Below the pieces are notes generated by a model that had not been told where the DNA came from, searched no databases, and worked only from the letters and a program-made list of their open reading frames with translations. The position numbers were made by a program, and so were the translations under genes. A stretch of 64,000 nt of DNA from Lithodes maja (lineage: Eukaryota > Arthropoda > Malacostraca > Decapoda > Lithodidae): positions 1-64,000 of the forward strand of contig JBAKBP010010327.1 of assembly GCA_037953745.1 (NCBI GenBank). Direction: 5' to 3'. Shown here piece after piece: positions 19,501-28,486 of the stretch; within the stretch, counting starts at the first letter, position 1; every line of letters begins with the position of its first letter.

Positions 19501-20429
19501 CAAGACTCTAAAGGCAGTGCATCATAAGCCTTCAGACCCTTACCCGTAAGTCTTGAGGAGACCAGAGCTGCCCACTTCTCTTCAGGCCAATTATGCTCCC
19601 TACACTTCTTCTCAAAACGATTAAAACATTCTGTGACTTCAGTTTCACTAAATGCCGGCACCAACTTGACTAAGTGGGACAAGGACTGTTCTCTTACTTG
19701 GCCCTCACGGCCCATCCGAATCCCTGTCGACTCTGCACGAGTCTTATCTAAATCTATTTGAGCACAATATTTCTCTGAGTCGTACCTAAGCTCAGCCTCG
19801 TGCCTCCTAATCTCAGCCTCAATCTCCTTCTCCTGCTTCCTAGTCTCATTCTCCTGCCTTCTGGTCTCATTCTCCTGCCTTCTGGTCTCATTCTCCTGCC
19901 TTCTGGTCTCAGCCTCAATCTCCTTCTCCTGCTTCCTAGACTCAATTTTAGCAAGCTCAAGTCTAAATATCATATCTGGAGACAGGCAGGAAGAGGGAGC
20001 TGCCACTACTGAAGGAGGGGGGGCAAGAACTGGGGAACCACCATACGCACCGCCCGAGGGCACTCCAATCTTCCAATTCTCATCCCTCTGTGGGAGAGTG
20101 CTAACCTCCGGCAACTGAGTGGACGGCACTGTGGGAGTCGAGTGAGAGGGGATCTGGGGAGGAACCCCCCCAAACGCCCTCTCCTCCGAAACCCCATGTC
20201 GCCCACGCAACACCCAGGAAATCAGCTCCCCCTTGGACATCCCTCCTACATTGGATCTGCCCAAAACCTTGGCTATCAGGTGCAAGCCATAAATATCCAC
20301 CCCAGTCAGCCTCCCCTCCGTCACATGGTACTGCTTACTCACAAAAAGTCTAGCATCCTCCTCACTAGTTACTAACGGCACCTCCTCAAATGGCATCTCT
20401 CGCTCCTCGTCAGTACTAGGGCACGACAT
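16590..20429 (-). CDS. gag: LTR-B mosaic Gag-protease ORF lacking integrase and RT catalysis
   Basis: One frame of 1279 codons from the ATG at 20429; the frame is open further upstream, but LTR-A gag also has an ATG here. In order: an N-terminal block that looks SAP-like (about 20.22-20.36 kb); a heptad-repeat coiled coil (about 19.80-19.95 kb); a SCAN-like capsid region (about 19.2-19.7 kb); a CCHC knuckle (about 18.96 kb); and protease DTGA (about 18.72 kb). Sequence then jumps in frame at about 17990 from the pre-integrase linker to the post-integrase linker, deleting the HHCC domain and the integrase core. A block at about 17.0-17.69 kb has no match in LTR-A, C or D. RT retains only a strip before YLDD, fused at about 16917 to the C-terminal half of RNase H, without TDASG. 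It probably supplies Gag and protease at most and depends on other copies for the rest. Confidence 0.85.
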   Translation of the reverse strand: MSCPSTDEEREMPFEEVPLVTSEEDARLFVSKQYHVTEGRLTGVDIYGLHLIAKVLGRSNVGGMSKGELISWVLRGRHGVSEERAFGGVPPQIPSHSTPTVPSTQLPEVSTLPQRDENWKIGVPSGGAYGGSPVLAPPPSVVAAPSSCLSPDMIFRLELAKIESRKQEKEIEAETRRQENETRRQENETRRQENETRKQEKEIEAEIRRHEAELRYDSEKYCAQIDLDKTRAESTGIRMGREGQVREQSLSHLVKLVPAFSETEVTECFNRFEKKCREHNWPEEKWAALVSSRLTGKGLKAYDALPLESCIDYPELKRAVLRAYELQPETYRLKFRGVTKTREATFLEHARDLKDALTNWTRSEKAETAEQLTELFLLEQFYKCTGAEMTLTIKEKNPKTLQEAAEMADLRLSLIRGCGSAQRSEAGNKGRDAPPPRVSDIHYANKYKSYDTKTDHKTSAVPFKKRPGPSQYQGKPKGELECYHCHEKGHFARVCPSKPPTAAVSLACNIGVSSKFSEFARGSSSEAEAQPMQKHLGGSNPAQDVFCDHRGRGCVMWAGRKHGVEVLRDTGASQTLMNNLTGYPINAARVVVVQGINATRSYPLVRLELEVDGVARELDVGIVEKLPVEGVDLLLGNDFAMPASEVLPLVVAERPADVSGEEQEWVERCQTQPMACVVTRARAAKVSQPSPPSSDQQRNDQQEEAKAGVGFKSFDSAALLGDSVLAPMLESGEAPGPVTASEEVGPEETPGQQRCTRREKRVAQFDIGEGLGLLRKHLDRLVPSDICKLQLEDPEVQKCGNGAVEIKHEDGEACHVNLLEEFVRQPPEHPAVPALVCRSQGGEGEGGSRAQVEKRRDCYVSAEPWAGDTSLVAVEALEHLPEQQCAALQHQLGSYPTGCAEPLSLTTRAVQDVPRAGHVTVERPLASLFRWFKVGDEALAWLPGQGRPMAAKGGGQKEDIEQIGKVGCGIAVPGRRIASQCCSSLMQQPYHRPTVSGHVAESGDAAQADVVTRNAGVRMYGIGGEALAIMNCGSDCTGGTDCPSHDLAVLGTKVEKEGDYRLEAAVSAGLWEGTRHVVRGDSARQLFTRLWQYFRMFVASPGLMYGVESDMQAGDSARLSLIPYRINPARQPMVQAELDVVDGSTYQCNVMPDGLKNALATFQNLMNEIGKDDDGLEHPVSFCSEKYNSAQGSCSVVEEELLAVVLALGHFEVYVPAYGPVVVVYPDHHPLKFLDQFHNRNMRLTRWSLRLLVYNLDIRHIAGCDNVVADGCSRVYDPG

Positions 20430-20622
20430 ACTGAAGTTCACAAAAAATTCTCGAGACAAAAGTGTTAAACTCCCTTATGTAAGCACTAATTACTAAATTA
20501 ACTGGAGTCTCTTAAATGCTCTCCTAATTGCCTTACAAAAAAAAATATTCTTCAATATGTACGCTAAAGTACGAACAAACAAATGTTGTACAACTCTGCA
20601 GAAAATTATACTGTTCACAAAA

Positions 20623-20640
20623 TCCTAAGCAAGGTCGCCA
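20623..20640 (-). promoter_or_regulatory. Primer-binding site of LTR-B
   Basis: In element orientation TGGCGACCTTGC begins 2 nt after the 5' LTR end (CGTAACA). TGG pairs with a tRNA CCA end. The 12-mer is identical in LTR-A, C and D. The matching tRNA 3' end would be GGTCGCCA; an Arg tRNA is my guess from memory. Confidence 0.8.
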
Positions 20641-21432
20641 TTTGTTACGACCGGGCACTCGGGTACACTAGGGCTCTTACACAGGACTCGAGTATGGCTC
20701 GCTGCCACAACGGAAACACACGATCCCAACCCCAGAGTACTGCCAGCCGAACAAAAAACGCCACTACCCTCCGGAGTTCTATCTGCTATAACGGGGTATA
20801 CAAGAACTCGGTACTAGCGTTTCACACAACAGACTAATAACAAGACGGGAGTTATCTAGTCTGGTCAACAATCAAACAAAGAAGAAAGTACTACAACACT
20901 AAAGAATAGTGTTGGCCGAAGCCGAAGTAATCCACCCTTGACTAAGAACTTAAGAAGTCCTCCACCCTCTACTTCGGATCGGCACTATTACGTTACGTTA
21001 AACAATAGTCCTCGAGCATCAAGCAAGGAATCTTCTGATAAAGTTAGATGCTTCTCGAATACTCGTAAGAAGTAAGTATCGGATTTTGAACAGCAATTCA
21101 ATAAGTAACACACTGGCAATTAACTAATATTAAAGGCTTTAAATTGACATAAGAAGAATTATAAGAATAGACAATAGTAAATGGCAAACATTAAGAAGAA
21201 GTACTCCGACAATGCACTGACAATAGCCTACTAGGATTGTGCTCGTGGGCCACTAATCTCTACAGTAGCTAAGCGTGCCACACATGAAATCAATAGTGCA
21301 TAAACAATAATATACATAAGGAGAAGCTTCAATACTATGCTGTATCTGCTGGTCGAGCAAAGTCTAGCTGGGATACCTAAGGTTAAGAGACAATGGCTGA
21401 GCAAGCGGCTCGTAGCCTAGCGAGGTCCTTAA

Positions 21433-21736
21433 CTCCCTCAGACATATATGACGCAATTGAGTCATATGGACTAGTGAACCAAAAACTCATATGACTCAAT
21501 CGAGTCATATGGACTTATCTCCATGCCTCTATAATAAGTTATATGACACACTAGCGTCATATGGAGCTCAGTAAGTCCGATAAGTTAGCTTACGATAAAA
21601 CTGTTGGTGGCAACCTCAGCCACCTCCGATAATTCTAACGGCCGCAGTGTTGTTGTGAGTGTAGTGCGAGGCAGTGGCAATGATCCCGGGGCTCCCGCCT
21701 ACTCGGACTTATTGGAACTTAATATGTCTGAAGGAG
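21433..21736. mobile_element. 304-bp TTAA-flanked MITE (piggyBac-like)
   Basis: It is absent from the partner LTR at about 15034, where a single TTAA remains. TTAA is duplicated at 21429-21432 and 21737-21740. The inverted ends CTCCCTCAGACATAT and CTCCTTCAGACATAT match at 14 of 15 positions. Inside are repeated CATATGACTC-type palindromes. A TTAA duplication with inverted ends is the piggyBac signature; no transposase is encoded. Confidence 0.9.
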
Positions 21737-21782
21737 TTAAGACTGTGCGGCCAAATTACGTTAATTGACGGGATGCTCTCTT

Positions 21783-21815
21783 GAGAGATCCAGATCACTA
21801 GTATCTGGTTCTCTC
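21783..21815 (-). promoter_or_regulatory. Conserved LTR hairpin (LTR-B, 5' LTR)
   Basis: Identical to the 3' LTR copy at 15079-15111. Confidence 0.8.
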
Positions 21816-22813
21816 CTGGCGATCCTCTCAAAGTCAAGCAAATGAGATAGCACAGTGTTGGGTGGCAGAGGCAAAAGCCCTCACTCGCAACACAGTGCTA
21901 AACTCCCACGGTACACAGTCAGAAAGACCACCTAGGCGTTCCACGTCTCCGTTGCAATTGTACTGGTTCAACCGCAACCTAGTACTCATAGGAAATCACA
22001 ACTCAGAAACCCTATCCCAGTCTAGCATTGCCTAAACCAGCAGAAAACAGGAACATGAATAATCGCACACAGGGAAATGCATATACGAGTGCAACAAACA
22101 TCAATCAATCCTATTCTAGTTAACCCTTCCAAAAATAGGCTATCTAACAGGCACTTATCTCGTGAGAACTCAAGCGATAATACTTTGGCTGACTAAATCT
22201 GCACCAAAGGGGGTCATTGGTTAAAAAGGGACGAGAAGAGAAGAAGATAGGCTGTTCAGAGAGTAGAGAAAGTTCACATCAGTCGGAAGAATATGGATAG
22301 TTGCAAGGGATATGAGAAGTCGCTCTGCCTGATGAGTTCTAAGGGACAATGCGGCTAGACTTCCCTTTTTATACTCGGCCCTCCAGTGAGCATATCACCA
22401 ACTACTAAGGACCGCCCACTAGCAATCATTACGTAATATTCTCTCTCAATCGGGGATCGACAAAGGATTTCCCACGCACTGAGAGGGAGGAGGGAGGAGG
22501 GAGGAGGGAATTAGGCCTACCTGCCCGCGTGGCGCACTCACTGGTCCCCGTTACATACTCTCTCTCTCCTCTCATCATTACAAATAAGTCCCACACACAA
22601 CACTTATAACTAATGATATAAAATAGAACTCGTTGACTCAGATGAAAACAAAATACATATTTATAATACTTATAGTACAACGGCTCACATAAACTAAGTT
22701 AGGAAACTCTACACAGACTACAGCCAAAGTTCCTGCCCTGACGATCCTAGCGAGAGTGGGGCCTGACTGGGCGTTCTGTACAGCATGCTCATACTCGACA
22801 TGCGTCACAACGG

Positions 22814-23116
22814 CACTGTGGGAGTCGAGTGAGAGGGGATCTGGGGAGGAACCCCCCCAAACGCCCTCTCCTCCGAAACCCCATGTCGCCCACGCAACAC
22901 CCAGGAAATCAGCTCCCCCTTGGACATCCCTGCTACATTGGAAATGCCCAAAACCTTGGCTAGCAGGTGCAAGCCACAAACATCCACCCCAGTCAGCCTC
23001 TCCTCCGTCACGTGGAACCGCTTACTCACAAAAACTCTAGCATCCTCCTCACTGGTTACTAACGGCACACCTTCAAATGACATCTCTCGCTCATCGTCAG
23101 TGCTAATGCACGACAT
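22814..23116 (-). pseudogene. gag: LTR-A gag N-terminal segment
   Basis: The other half of the gag interrupted by LTR-B. From the ATG at 23116 the frame encodes about 100 residues closely matching the LTR-B Gag start, including MSKGELISWVLRG and the ARVFVSK block. It reads directly into the LTR-B insertion point. The MSKGELI context resembles a SAP-type helix-extended-helix, which is inference from pattern only. The product is truncated by the nested insertion. Confidence 0.87.
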
Positions 23117-23308
23117 ACTGAAGTCCACAAAAAAATTCTCGAGACAAAAGTGTTAAACTTCCTATGCAAACACTAATTACTAAATTAACTGGAGTCTCTT
23201 AAATGCTTTACTAATTGCCATACAAAAAAAATATTCTTCAATATGCATGCTAAAATACACACAAACAAATGTTGTACAACTCTGCAAAAATTTATACTGT
23301 TCACAAAA

Positions 23309-23326
23309 TCCTAAGCAAGGTCGCCA
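23309..23326 (-). promoter_or_regulatory. Primer-binding site of LTR-A
   Basis: TGGCGACCTTGC in element orientation, 2 nt inside the 5' LTR end. The flanking bases are also like LTR-B. Confidence 0.8.
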
Positions 23327-23878
23327 TTTGTTACGAACTGGCACTCGGGTACAAAGGGCTCTCAATCAGGACTCGAATACGGCTCGCTGCCACAACGGAA
23401 ACACACGATCCCAACCCCTGAGTACTGCCAGCCGAACAAAAAACACCAATACCCTCCAGAGTTTAATCTGCTATAACGGGGTATACAAGATCTCGGTACT
23501 AGTGTTCAACAACAGACTAATAAAGAGACAGGAATTATCTAGTCTGGTCAACAATCAAACAATGAAGTAAGAAACAACAACACAAGAGAATAGTGTTGGC
23601 CGAAGCCGAAGTAATCCACCCTTGACTATGAACTTAAGAAGTCCACCACCCTCTACTTCGGATCGGCACTATTACGTTACGTTAATTAATAGTCCTTAAG
23701 CATCGAGCAAGGAATCTTCTGAAAAAAGTTAGATGCTTCTCGGATGCTCGTAAGAAGTACGTATCGGATTTGAACAGTAATTCAATAAGCAAAAACACTG
23801 GCAATTAAATACTATTAAAGGCTTAAATTGGCATAAGAATAATTAAAAGAATATGCAATAGTAAATGGCAAACATTAA

Positions 23879-24501
23879 CCTCTGAAGTGGGCACGGGGGT
23901 AATTGAAAACCTCCCCCTGTGCTGACGTATTTGAGGTTTTTCGTCACTAAAATATTCATTGTACCATTAATAGCATTAATAATTATCCATATGCACCTAT
24001 TATGGGTTGATTATAAAGGTATTAACCTGAAACAACAATAAAACGAGTGAAAACAGCGTTTGGATGGTCAAAATCGGAGATATAGCCCGCGAGTTGTATA
24101 ATGTATGGGTGAGGCAAGCTACCTTCCCGCCAATTTTCCCCAAGGCCACTGCGACACAGTCGATCGATACTCTCTCTCTCTCTCTTGCACTCGATTGCTA
24201 TCAGTGATGACAACACCCTGCTTGCAACTCGCTAATGTTAGCACGAAAATATACCTCAGAATAAGGGAATAATAGGGAAAATAGGTGATAACTGAGGGAT
24301 AGGAGGAAAGTGGGGAAGGAGGGGAGGTAGAGGACTGAGATTTTGCATGGCCCAGGGGCCAAAAAAAAATAAAAAATAAAAAAAAAAAAAAATAAAAAAA
24401 AAATTTCGATGTCAAAAGTTGATTTTTAATTTTACTTACTCAGGAGAGTCTTCCCGCAGTCCGCCGGGGGAACTCTTAAGAGTCTTCCCGCAGCTCCCGG
24501 G
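23879..24501. mobile_element. 623-bp TTAA-flanked non-autonomous element, copy 1
   Basis: It is absent from the partner LTR at about 5418. TTAA is duplicated at 23875-23878 and 24502-24505. Ends are CCTCTGAAG and CCCGGGAGC read inward, so inverted-end similarity is weak. Near the right end AGTCTTCCCGCAG occurs twice as a subterminal repeat. An A-rich tract lies at 24361-24403. A second copy in reverse orientation is at 40504-41131, also TTAA-flanked. Confidence 0.88.
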
Positions 24502-24787
24502 TTAAAAGGAAGTACTCCGCAAATGCAACGGCAATAGCCTACTCGGATTGTGCTCATGGGCCACTAATCACTAAAGTAGCCAAGCTTGCAACACATGAAA
24601 TCAATAGTGCATAAACAATATCATACATAAGGAAAGCTTCAATACTATTCTGTATCTACTAATCGAGTAAAGTCTAGCTGGGGTACTGTGGGCAAAAGGT
24701 AGCAGTGACTGAGCAAAAACGGCTTGTAGCCTAGCGAAGTCCTTACGACTGTTTAAAGTATTACGTTAAAACTAACAAGTGCACTTT

Positions 24788-24820
24788 GAGAAATCCAGAT
24801 CCCTTGTATCTGGTTTTCTC
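24788..24820 (-). promoter_or_regulatory. Conserved LTR hairpin (LTR-A, 5' LTR)
   Basis: Identical to the copy at 5703-5735. Confidence 0.8.
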
Positions 24821-25803
24821 CCGGCTCCTTGACAAAGTAAAAACAAACTGTTAATAAAATACAGGGTGGTTAGGCTCTTGCCCTCACGCACTGTAAATTA
24901 TAAACTCAACACAGTCAGCCGCGAAGACAACCTAGGCTTCACTGAACCGAAACGAGTATGCAGGTTTATCGCTTAACCACTGCATCAAACAACAACTCGT
25001 AACACAGAAAAGCCTTACCCCAGTCTAGCATTACCTAGACCAGCAGAAAACAGGAATAATAATAATAACACACAGGGAAATGCATATACAAGTGCAACAA
25101 ACATAAATCAATCCTATTCTAAGTCAACCCTTCCAAAATAGACTATCTAATAGGCAAGTTTCTCGTGAGAACTCAAGCGATAATACGTTGGCTGACTAGC
25201 TCTGCACCAACGGGACCATGGAAGTTAAACAGGGCAGGGAAAAGAGGAAATAAGAATGTAAGGTAGTAGAGAAAGTTCCTATCAGTCAGAAGAATATAAA
25301 TAGTTAGCAAGGGAAAGGAGAAGTCGCTCTGCCTAATGAGTTCTGATGAAAAAATGGCTAGACTTCCCTTTTATACCCGGCCCTCTAGTGAGCCCAACGT
25401 GAACTACTAAGGACCGCCCACTGACATCCATTACGTAATTTCTCTCTCTCCTCTGGGATACACAAAGGCTCCCCCTAGCACTGAGGGAGGGAGGAGTGCT
25501 AGTGAGTTAGGCCTACCTCCTGCCTGGCGTACCCACTGACACCTAACTGTGGCTGTTTCTCTTCCCATCATTACAAATAAGTTTTACACACAATACTTAT
25601 AACTAATGATATAAAATAGAACTTGTTGACTCAGATGAAAATAAAATACATATTCATAATACTTATAGTACAACGGCTCACACGAACTAAGTTAGGAAAC
25701 TCTACATAGACTACAGCCAAAGTTCCTGCCCTGACGATCCTAGCGAGAGTGGGGCATGACTAGGCGTTCTGTACAGCATGCTCACACGTGGACATGCGTC
25801 ACA

Positions 25804-26151
25804 ATGTTATCAAGGCGAAGAGGTTTATTCCTTAGTAGCCGATATGTTACTACATGTATGTTGTATTTCATCTGCCAATTTTGTAATATCTGTCTATATT
25901 TTCCATTATTAAAATCAACATTACAACATGTCCATTCCCACCCTCCTGCTCTTCATTAACCTTTTCAAGATTTGATTACAAATTTCCATTTTTTTCCCGG
26001 CTATTATTAGACGATTGTATTCAGTTTAGGAAAAGTGTATCGAACTGAAACGGTCAATTGAGAAAGGATTTGCCCTTATAACTCCCACAAACCCTTTGTA
26101 AACTGCATAATATAGTCCAAACTGTTAAAATGCGGCATTGCCTTCGAAGGA
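25804..26151. other. Flank downstream of LTR-A
   Basis: Pre-insertion DNA to the right of LTR-A. AT-rich, no gene recognised. Confidence 0.5.
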
Positions 26152-26155
26152 TTAA

Positions 26156-26372
26156 CCCTCTCCGACATATGACTCGATTTTGAGTCTATTGGGGATACTT
26201 TAATGCCCTTGTTACCATCAGGGGTATTTAGAAACCTTTAGTTTAGTTACTTCAACCTCTGCAGTTGTCTTTGAGTTACCTGTGGGCAGAAAACTAATTT
26301 TGAGTGAGAGTGAGAGAACTCTATTTCTTATTGCTAATCTGGCAACCTCTGCGTCATAAATGCGTGAAAGGG
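26156..26372. mobile_element. 217-bp putative TTAA-flanked MITE
   Basis: TTAA at 26152-26155 and 26373-26376 brackets ends CCCTCTCCGACATATGAC and, read inward from the right, CCCTTTCACGCATTTATGAC. The CGACATATGACTC start resembles the MITE at 21433, which begins CAGACATATATGACGC. No empty site is visible here, so the call rests on termini alone. Confidence 0.6.
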
Positions 26373-26411
26373 TTAAGATGAAGAGAGTGTAGTATAAAAC
26401 AAAATATGAGA

Positions 26412-26473
26412 CTGTCCCTCCACCCACCAATCACTACTACCAACACCACCCCCACCACCACCACCACCACCAA
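26412..26473. repeat. CCA-rich simple repeat
   Basis: Imperfect CCA/CCACC run ending in an uninterrupted CCA block. Confidence 0.85.
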
Positions 26474-26503
26474 GCCAACATGATATAATATTTATAATGT
26501 CAG

Positions 26504-26601
26504 AAACAAAGGGCCCCACCACCCCAAACAGTAAACACCCCCACACATGCATAAACAAAGGGCCCCACCACCCCAAACAGTAAACACCCCCACACATGCA
26601 T
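26504..26601. repeat. 49-bp exact tandem duplication
   Basis: Two adjacent identical copies of a unit beginning AAACAAAGGGCCCCACCACC. Confidence 0.92.
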
Positions 26602-26607
26602 AAACTA

Positions 26608-26689
26608 ATGGAATGACTTTTGCTTCTGTGGCCGGGGACCCTCGGAGAGTGCTGAACGCATTACCGAGGTAATCCTCTCGGTTATGAAA
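26608..26689 (+). mobile_element. Short LINE fragment
   Basis: About 82 bp match LINE copy a at 3157-3240 (GGACCCTCGGAGAGTGCTGA and flanks). It has neither a poly(A) end nor a 5' boundary. Confidence 0.8.
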
Positions 26690-26782
26690 GAAATTAATAG
26701 TAAGAGTAGAAGGCGGTGGTCCAGAGCATTTTGGCGAGTCGTTACCAGGGGACAGACTTATGGGGGCATTTCTGCTCAAGCG

Positions 26783-26798
26783 CCCCCCCCCCCCCCCC
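26783..26798. repeat. Poly(C) tract (16)
   Basis: Uninterrupted C16; a potential length-polymorphic or assembly-sensitive site. Confidence 0.9.
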
Positions 26799-26879
26799 TG
26801 GGGACTCCGAGGCTGGTCGAGGTTTCGTCGTTTTTTGTTTTCTTTGAAAAAGTTAGTGTACAATGTAAGGTGTTTGTAG

Positions 26880-27150
26880 TATAATATATTGATAGGAGGA
26901 GAAGGTGTTTTGGAGGGCAGGCTGGGGTTGCCCTCAATATCAATGAGACACTGAAAGTATCAGCTAGGGAGGCCAGGTGTTGAAACAGGAGTTCCAGTGG
27001 TCCTTATCAGTCACCGGGAGTACCGCCCTGTTCGGCTGGTGTCTACAGCGTCCTCCTAACAATTCTGGAGGTGGGGTTCCCGGTCCCAACCTCCATGGGC
27101 TATCTGTGCCACAAAGTGACGGGGGGGGGTAGGGTCGCCACATTTCTACG
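26880..27150. other. Unannotated spacer
   Basis: GC-mixed sequence with a G9 run near 27121. Nothing recognised. Confidence 0.4.
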
Positions 27151-27154
27151 CCTG

Positions 27155-27255
27155 AAAAATCTCTATAGGGTGAATACTATAATTTCATTAATGTCTACAT
27201 TAAGCATCTTATATAAATAATTACGCCGTAAACTGAGGGTTTAATGCTGGGGTTA
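27155..27255. repeat. Dispersed repeat, copy without insertion
   Basis: Its reverse complement matches 37742-37793 joined to 38004-38035, sharing GGCGTAATTATTTATATAAG and the CACCCTATAGAG end. It therefore provides the empty site for the small TTAA element at 37794-37999. Confidence 0.85.
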
Positions 27256-27607
27256 ACTGGACTATTTAGGTATGTTCTTACTTGACTGGAGAAGTTGAAA
27301 CCACATGAATAAATGCACAAAGGTAATAGAGGATAAATATAATACAGAGTACAAGCATAGAGTATCTTATTCAATGCAACTGTAATATTTATACAGAGTT
27401 ACATTCAGACGTGGATAAGTATGTACACAAATTTCCTAGCACGATCGAGGATCCACAATAAGTTCCAGGGGGATGACACTATGCAATTTCAGTGATTATG
27501 CTAGGCACTTCCGGTGATATTGCACTTCCATGGCACTTCCGACGAGGTTCTTCGACTGTGATGGTGGTCCTGTCGTGTGGTGATAACAGCAGGATGGAAG
27601 ATGTTGT

Positions 27608-28090
27608 AAAACTCTTGAGTTTGGGGTCTTAAATGAATATGTTACGTTCTACCAGTGTTATATGTAACATATCATCGGATTAACGTGAAGAGAAGTTATA
27701 CCAGTGTTATACTGTCTCTCTCAACTATCCTGACTGTTATAAGAGTCGTTAAACAAGAACATTTACAGTACTCTTGGGTTTGGGGTCTTAAAGGAATACT
27801 AGTCTGTTCTGCCAGTGCTATACATATCGTATCATCGGACTAACATAAGAGGGTTGGGATGCCTGTGCTCTCCAACTTCACTTATCTGTCCTGACCTTGA
27901 TAAGAGTCTTCCAGGGACTATGGATGGGTTTGTATTTGAGCCTTTTACGAATATGTGTCTTATTGCCAGTGCCTAGGAAAGCGTATCGTAAGGACTCTAT
28001 GCAAAGTGCCGCTTTGCCAGTGGTACAGTATCTTGCGAGCCCTGACTTAGAGAGAAGTCAACTGTCAGTGCATTAACTTCTAACAAGCTT
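27608..28090. repeat. Diverged tandem repeat of about 160 bp
   Basis: Three alignable copies start near 27608, 27768 and 27928. Shared blocks are GTTTGGGGTCTTAAA, a CCAGTG core and ATCATCGGA. The later copies are more diverged, which suggests an old satellite-like duplication. No coding signal. Confidence 0.65.
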
Positions 28091-28486
28091 TATTGGGGTT
28101 AGGTTTACTATCACAAGCGCTAACAGTATAGCTTTCTCTAGCGACAGTAATTCCTGGTGATCGAGGCAAAGAATTAATATTGAGGTGCTATCATGGTGAT
28201 TCAATAATAATTCTTTGTAGAGCCAAGATCTAAAGATCTTCGATAAGTAACTTGATGCCAGTGCTTTAGTTACCTACCGAATATATAGCTCAATACTTCC
28301 AGCACTTAAAAACCTTCCAGTGAAGTGTGTTTTAAGAGTTTTCCAACTGTACTGATCCCTGTTCGTCTGGCATAGTCTTAATGATGGTGGCGTTTCTCCT
28401 GGTGCTCCTTCTCGGTGCAATAAGGGCGGCTTTGGTGGCAGGAGGGCCTGGGGCGGCTGGGGTAGCCCCTCTGGTTTTCCCTGTAG

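Larger units (their letters stand above)
11943..22809 (-). mobile_element. LTR-B: Gmr1-like non-autonomous retrotransposon nested in LTR-A gag
   Basis: A complete minus-strand element with LTRs 11943-16105 and 20643-22809 and a target duplication ACGG at 11939-11942 and 22810-22813. Removing it restores continuous homology to gag across the join. By eye the LTR pair shows only about 3 substitutions outside later insertions, so it arrived recently. It carries a LINE in its 3' LTR and a 304-bp TTAA element in its 5' LTR. The interior has one long gag-protease frame lacking integrase and the RT active site. Confidence 0.93.
20643..22809 (-). repeat. 5' LTR of LTR-B
   Basis: About 1.86 kb of LTR plus a 304-bp TTAA-flanked insertion. 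TG..CA termini in both orientations. The small ORF on its minus strand is duplicated in the other LTR copy and is not a gene. Confidence 0.92.
2270..25803 (-). mobile_element. LTR-A: Ty3/gypsy Gmr1-like retrotransposon hosting nested element LTR-B
   Basis: A complete provirus on the minus strand. Its LTRs (2270-6718 and 23329-25803) start TGTTACGA and end GCGTCACA on the plus strand. The 4-bp target duplication ATGT is present at 2266-2269 and 25804-25807. The interior carries gag and a pol ordered protease, integrase, RT, RNase H. Insertions since arrival are LTR-B in gag, a LINE in the 3' LTR and a TTAA-flanked element in the 5' LTR. The LTR pair differs at roughly 20 sites over about 1.85 kb by eye, near 1 %. 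The gag-pol frame has single-base frameshifts, so this copy is probably inactive. Confidence 0.93.
23329..25803 (-). repeat. 5' LTR of LTR-A
   Basis: Pairs with 2270-6718. The terminus GCGTCACA at 25803 is followed by the target duplication ATGT. It contains a 623-bp TTAA-flanked insertion. Confidence 0.92.

Noticed and set aside
24022..24216. 64-codon ORF conserved at 40794-40988
   Set aside because: It lies in two copies of the same recent TTAA element; conservation is explained by copying, and the peptide has no recognisable features.
26492..26863. 123-codon minus-strand ORF
   Set aside because: Spans a tandem duplication, a LINE fragment and a poly(C) tract; compositional artefact.
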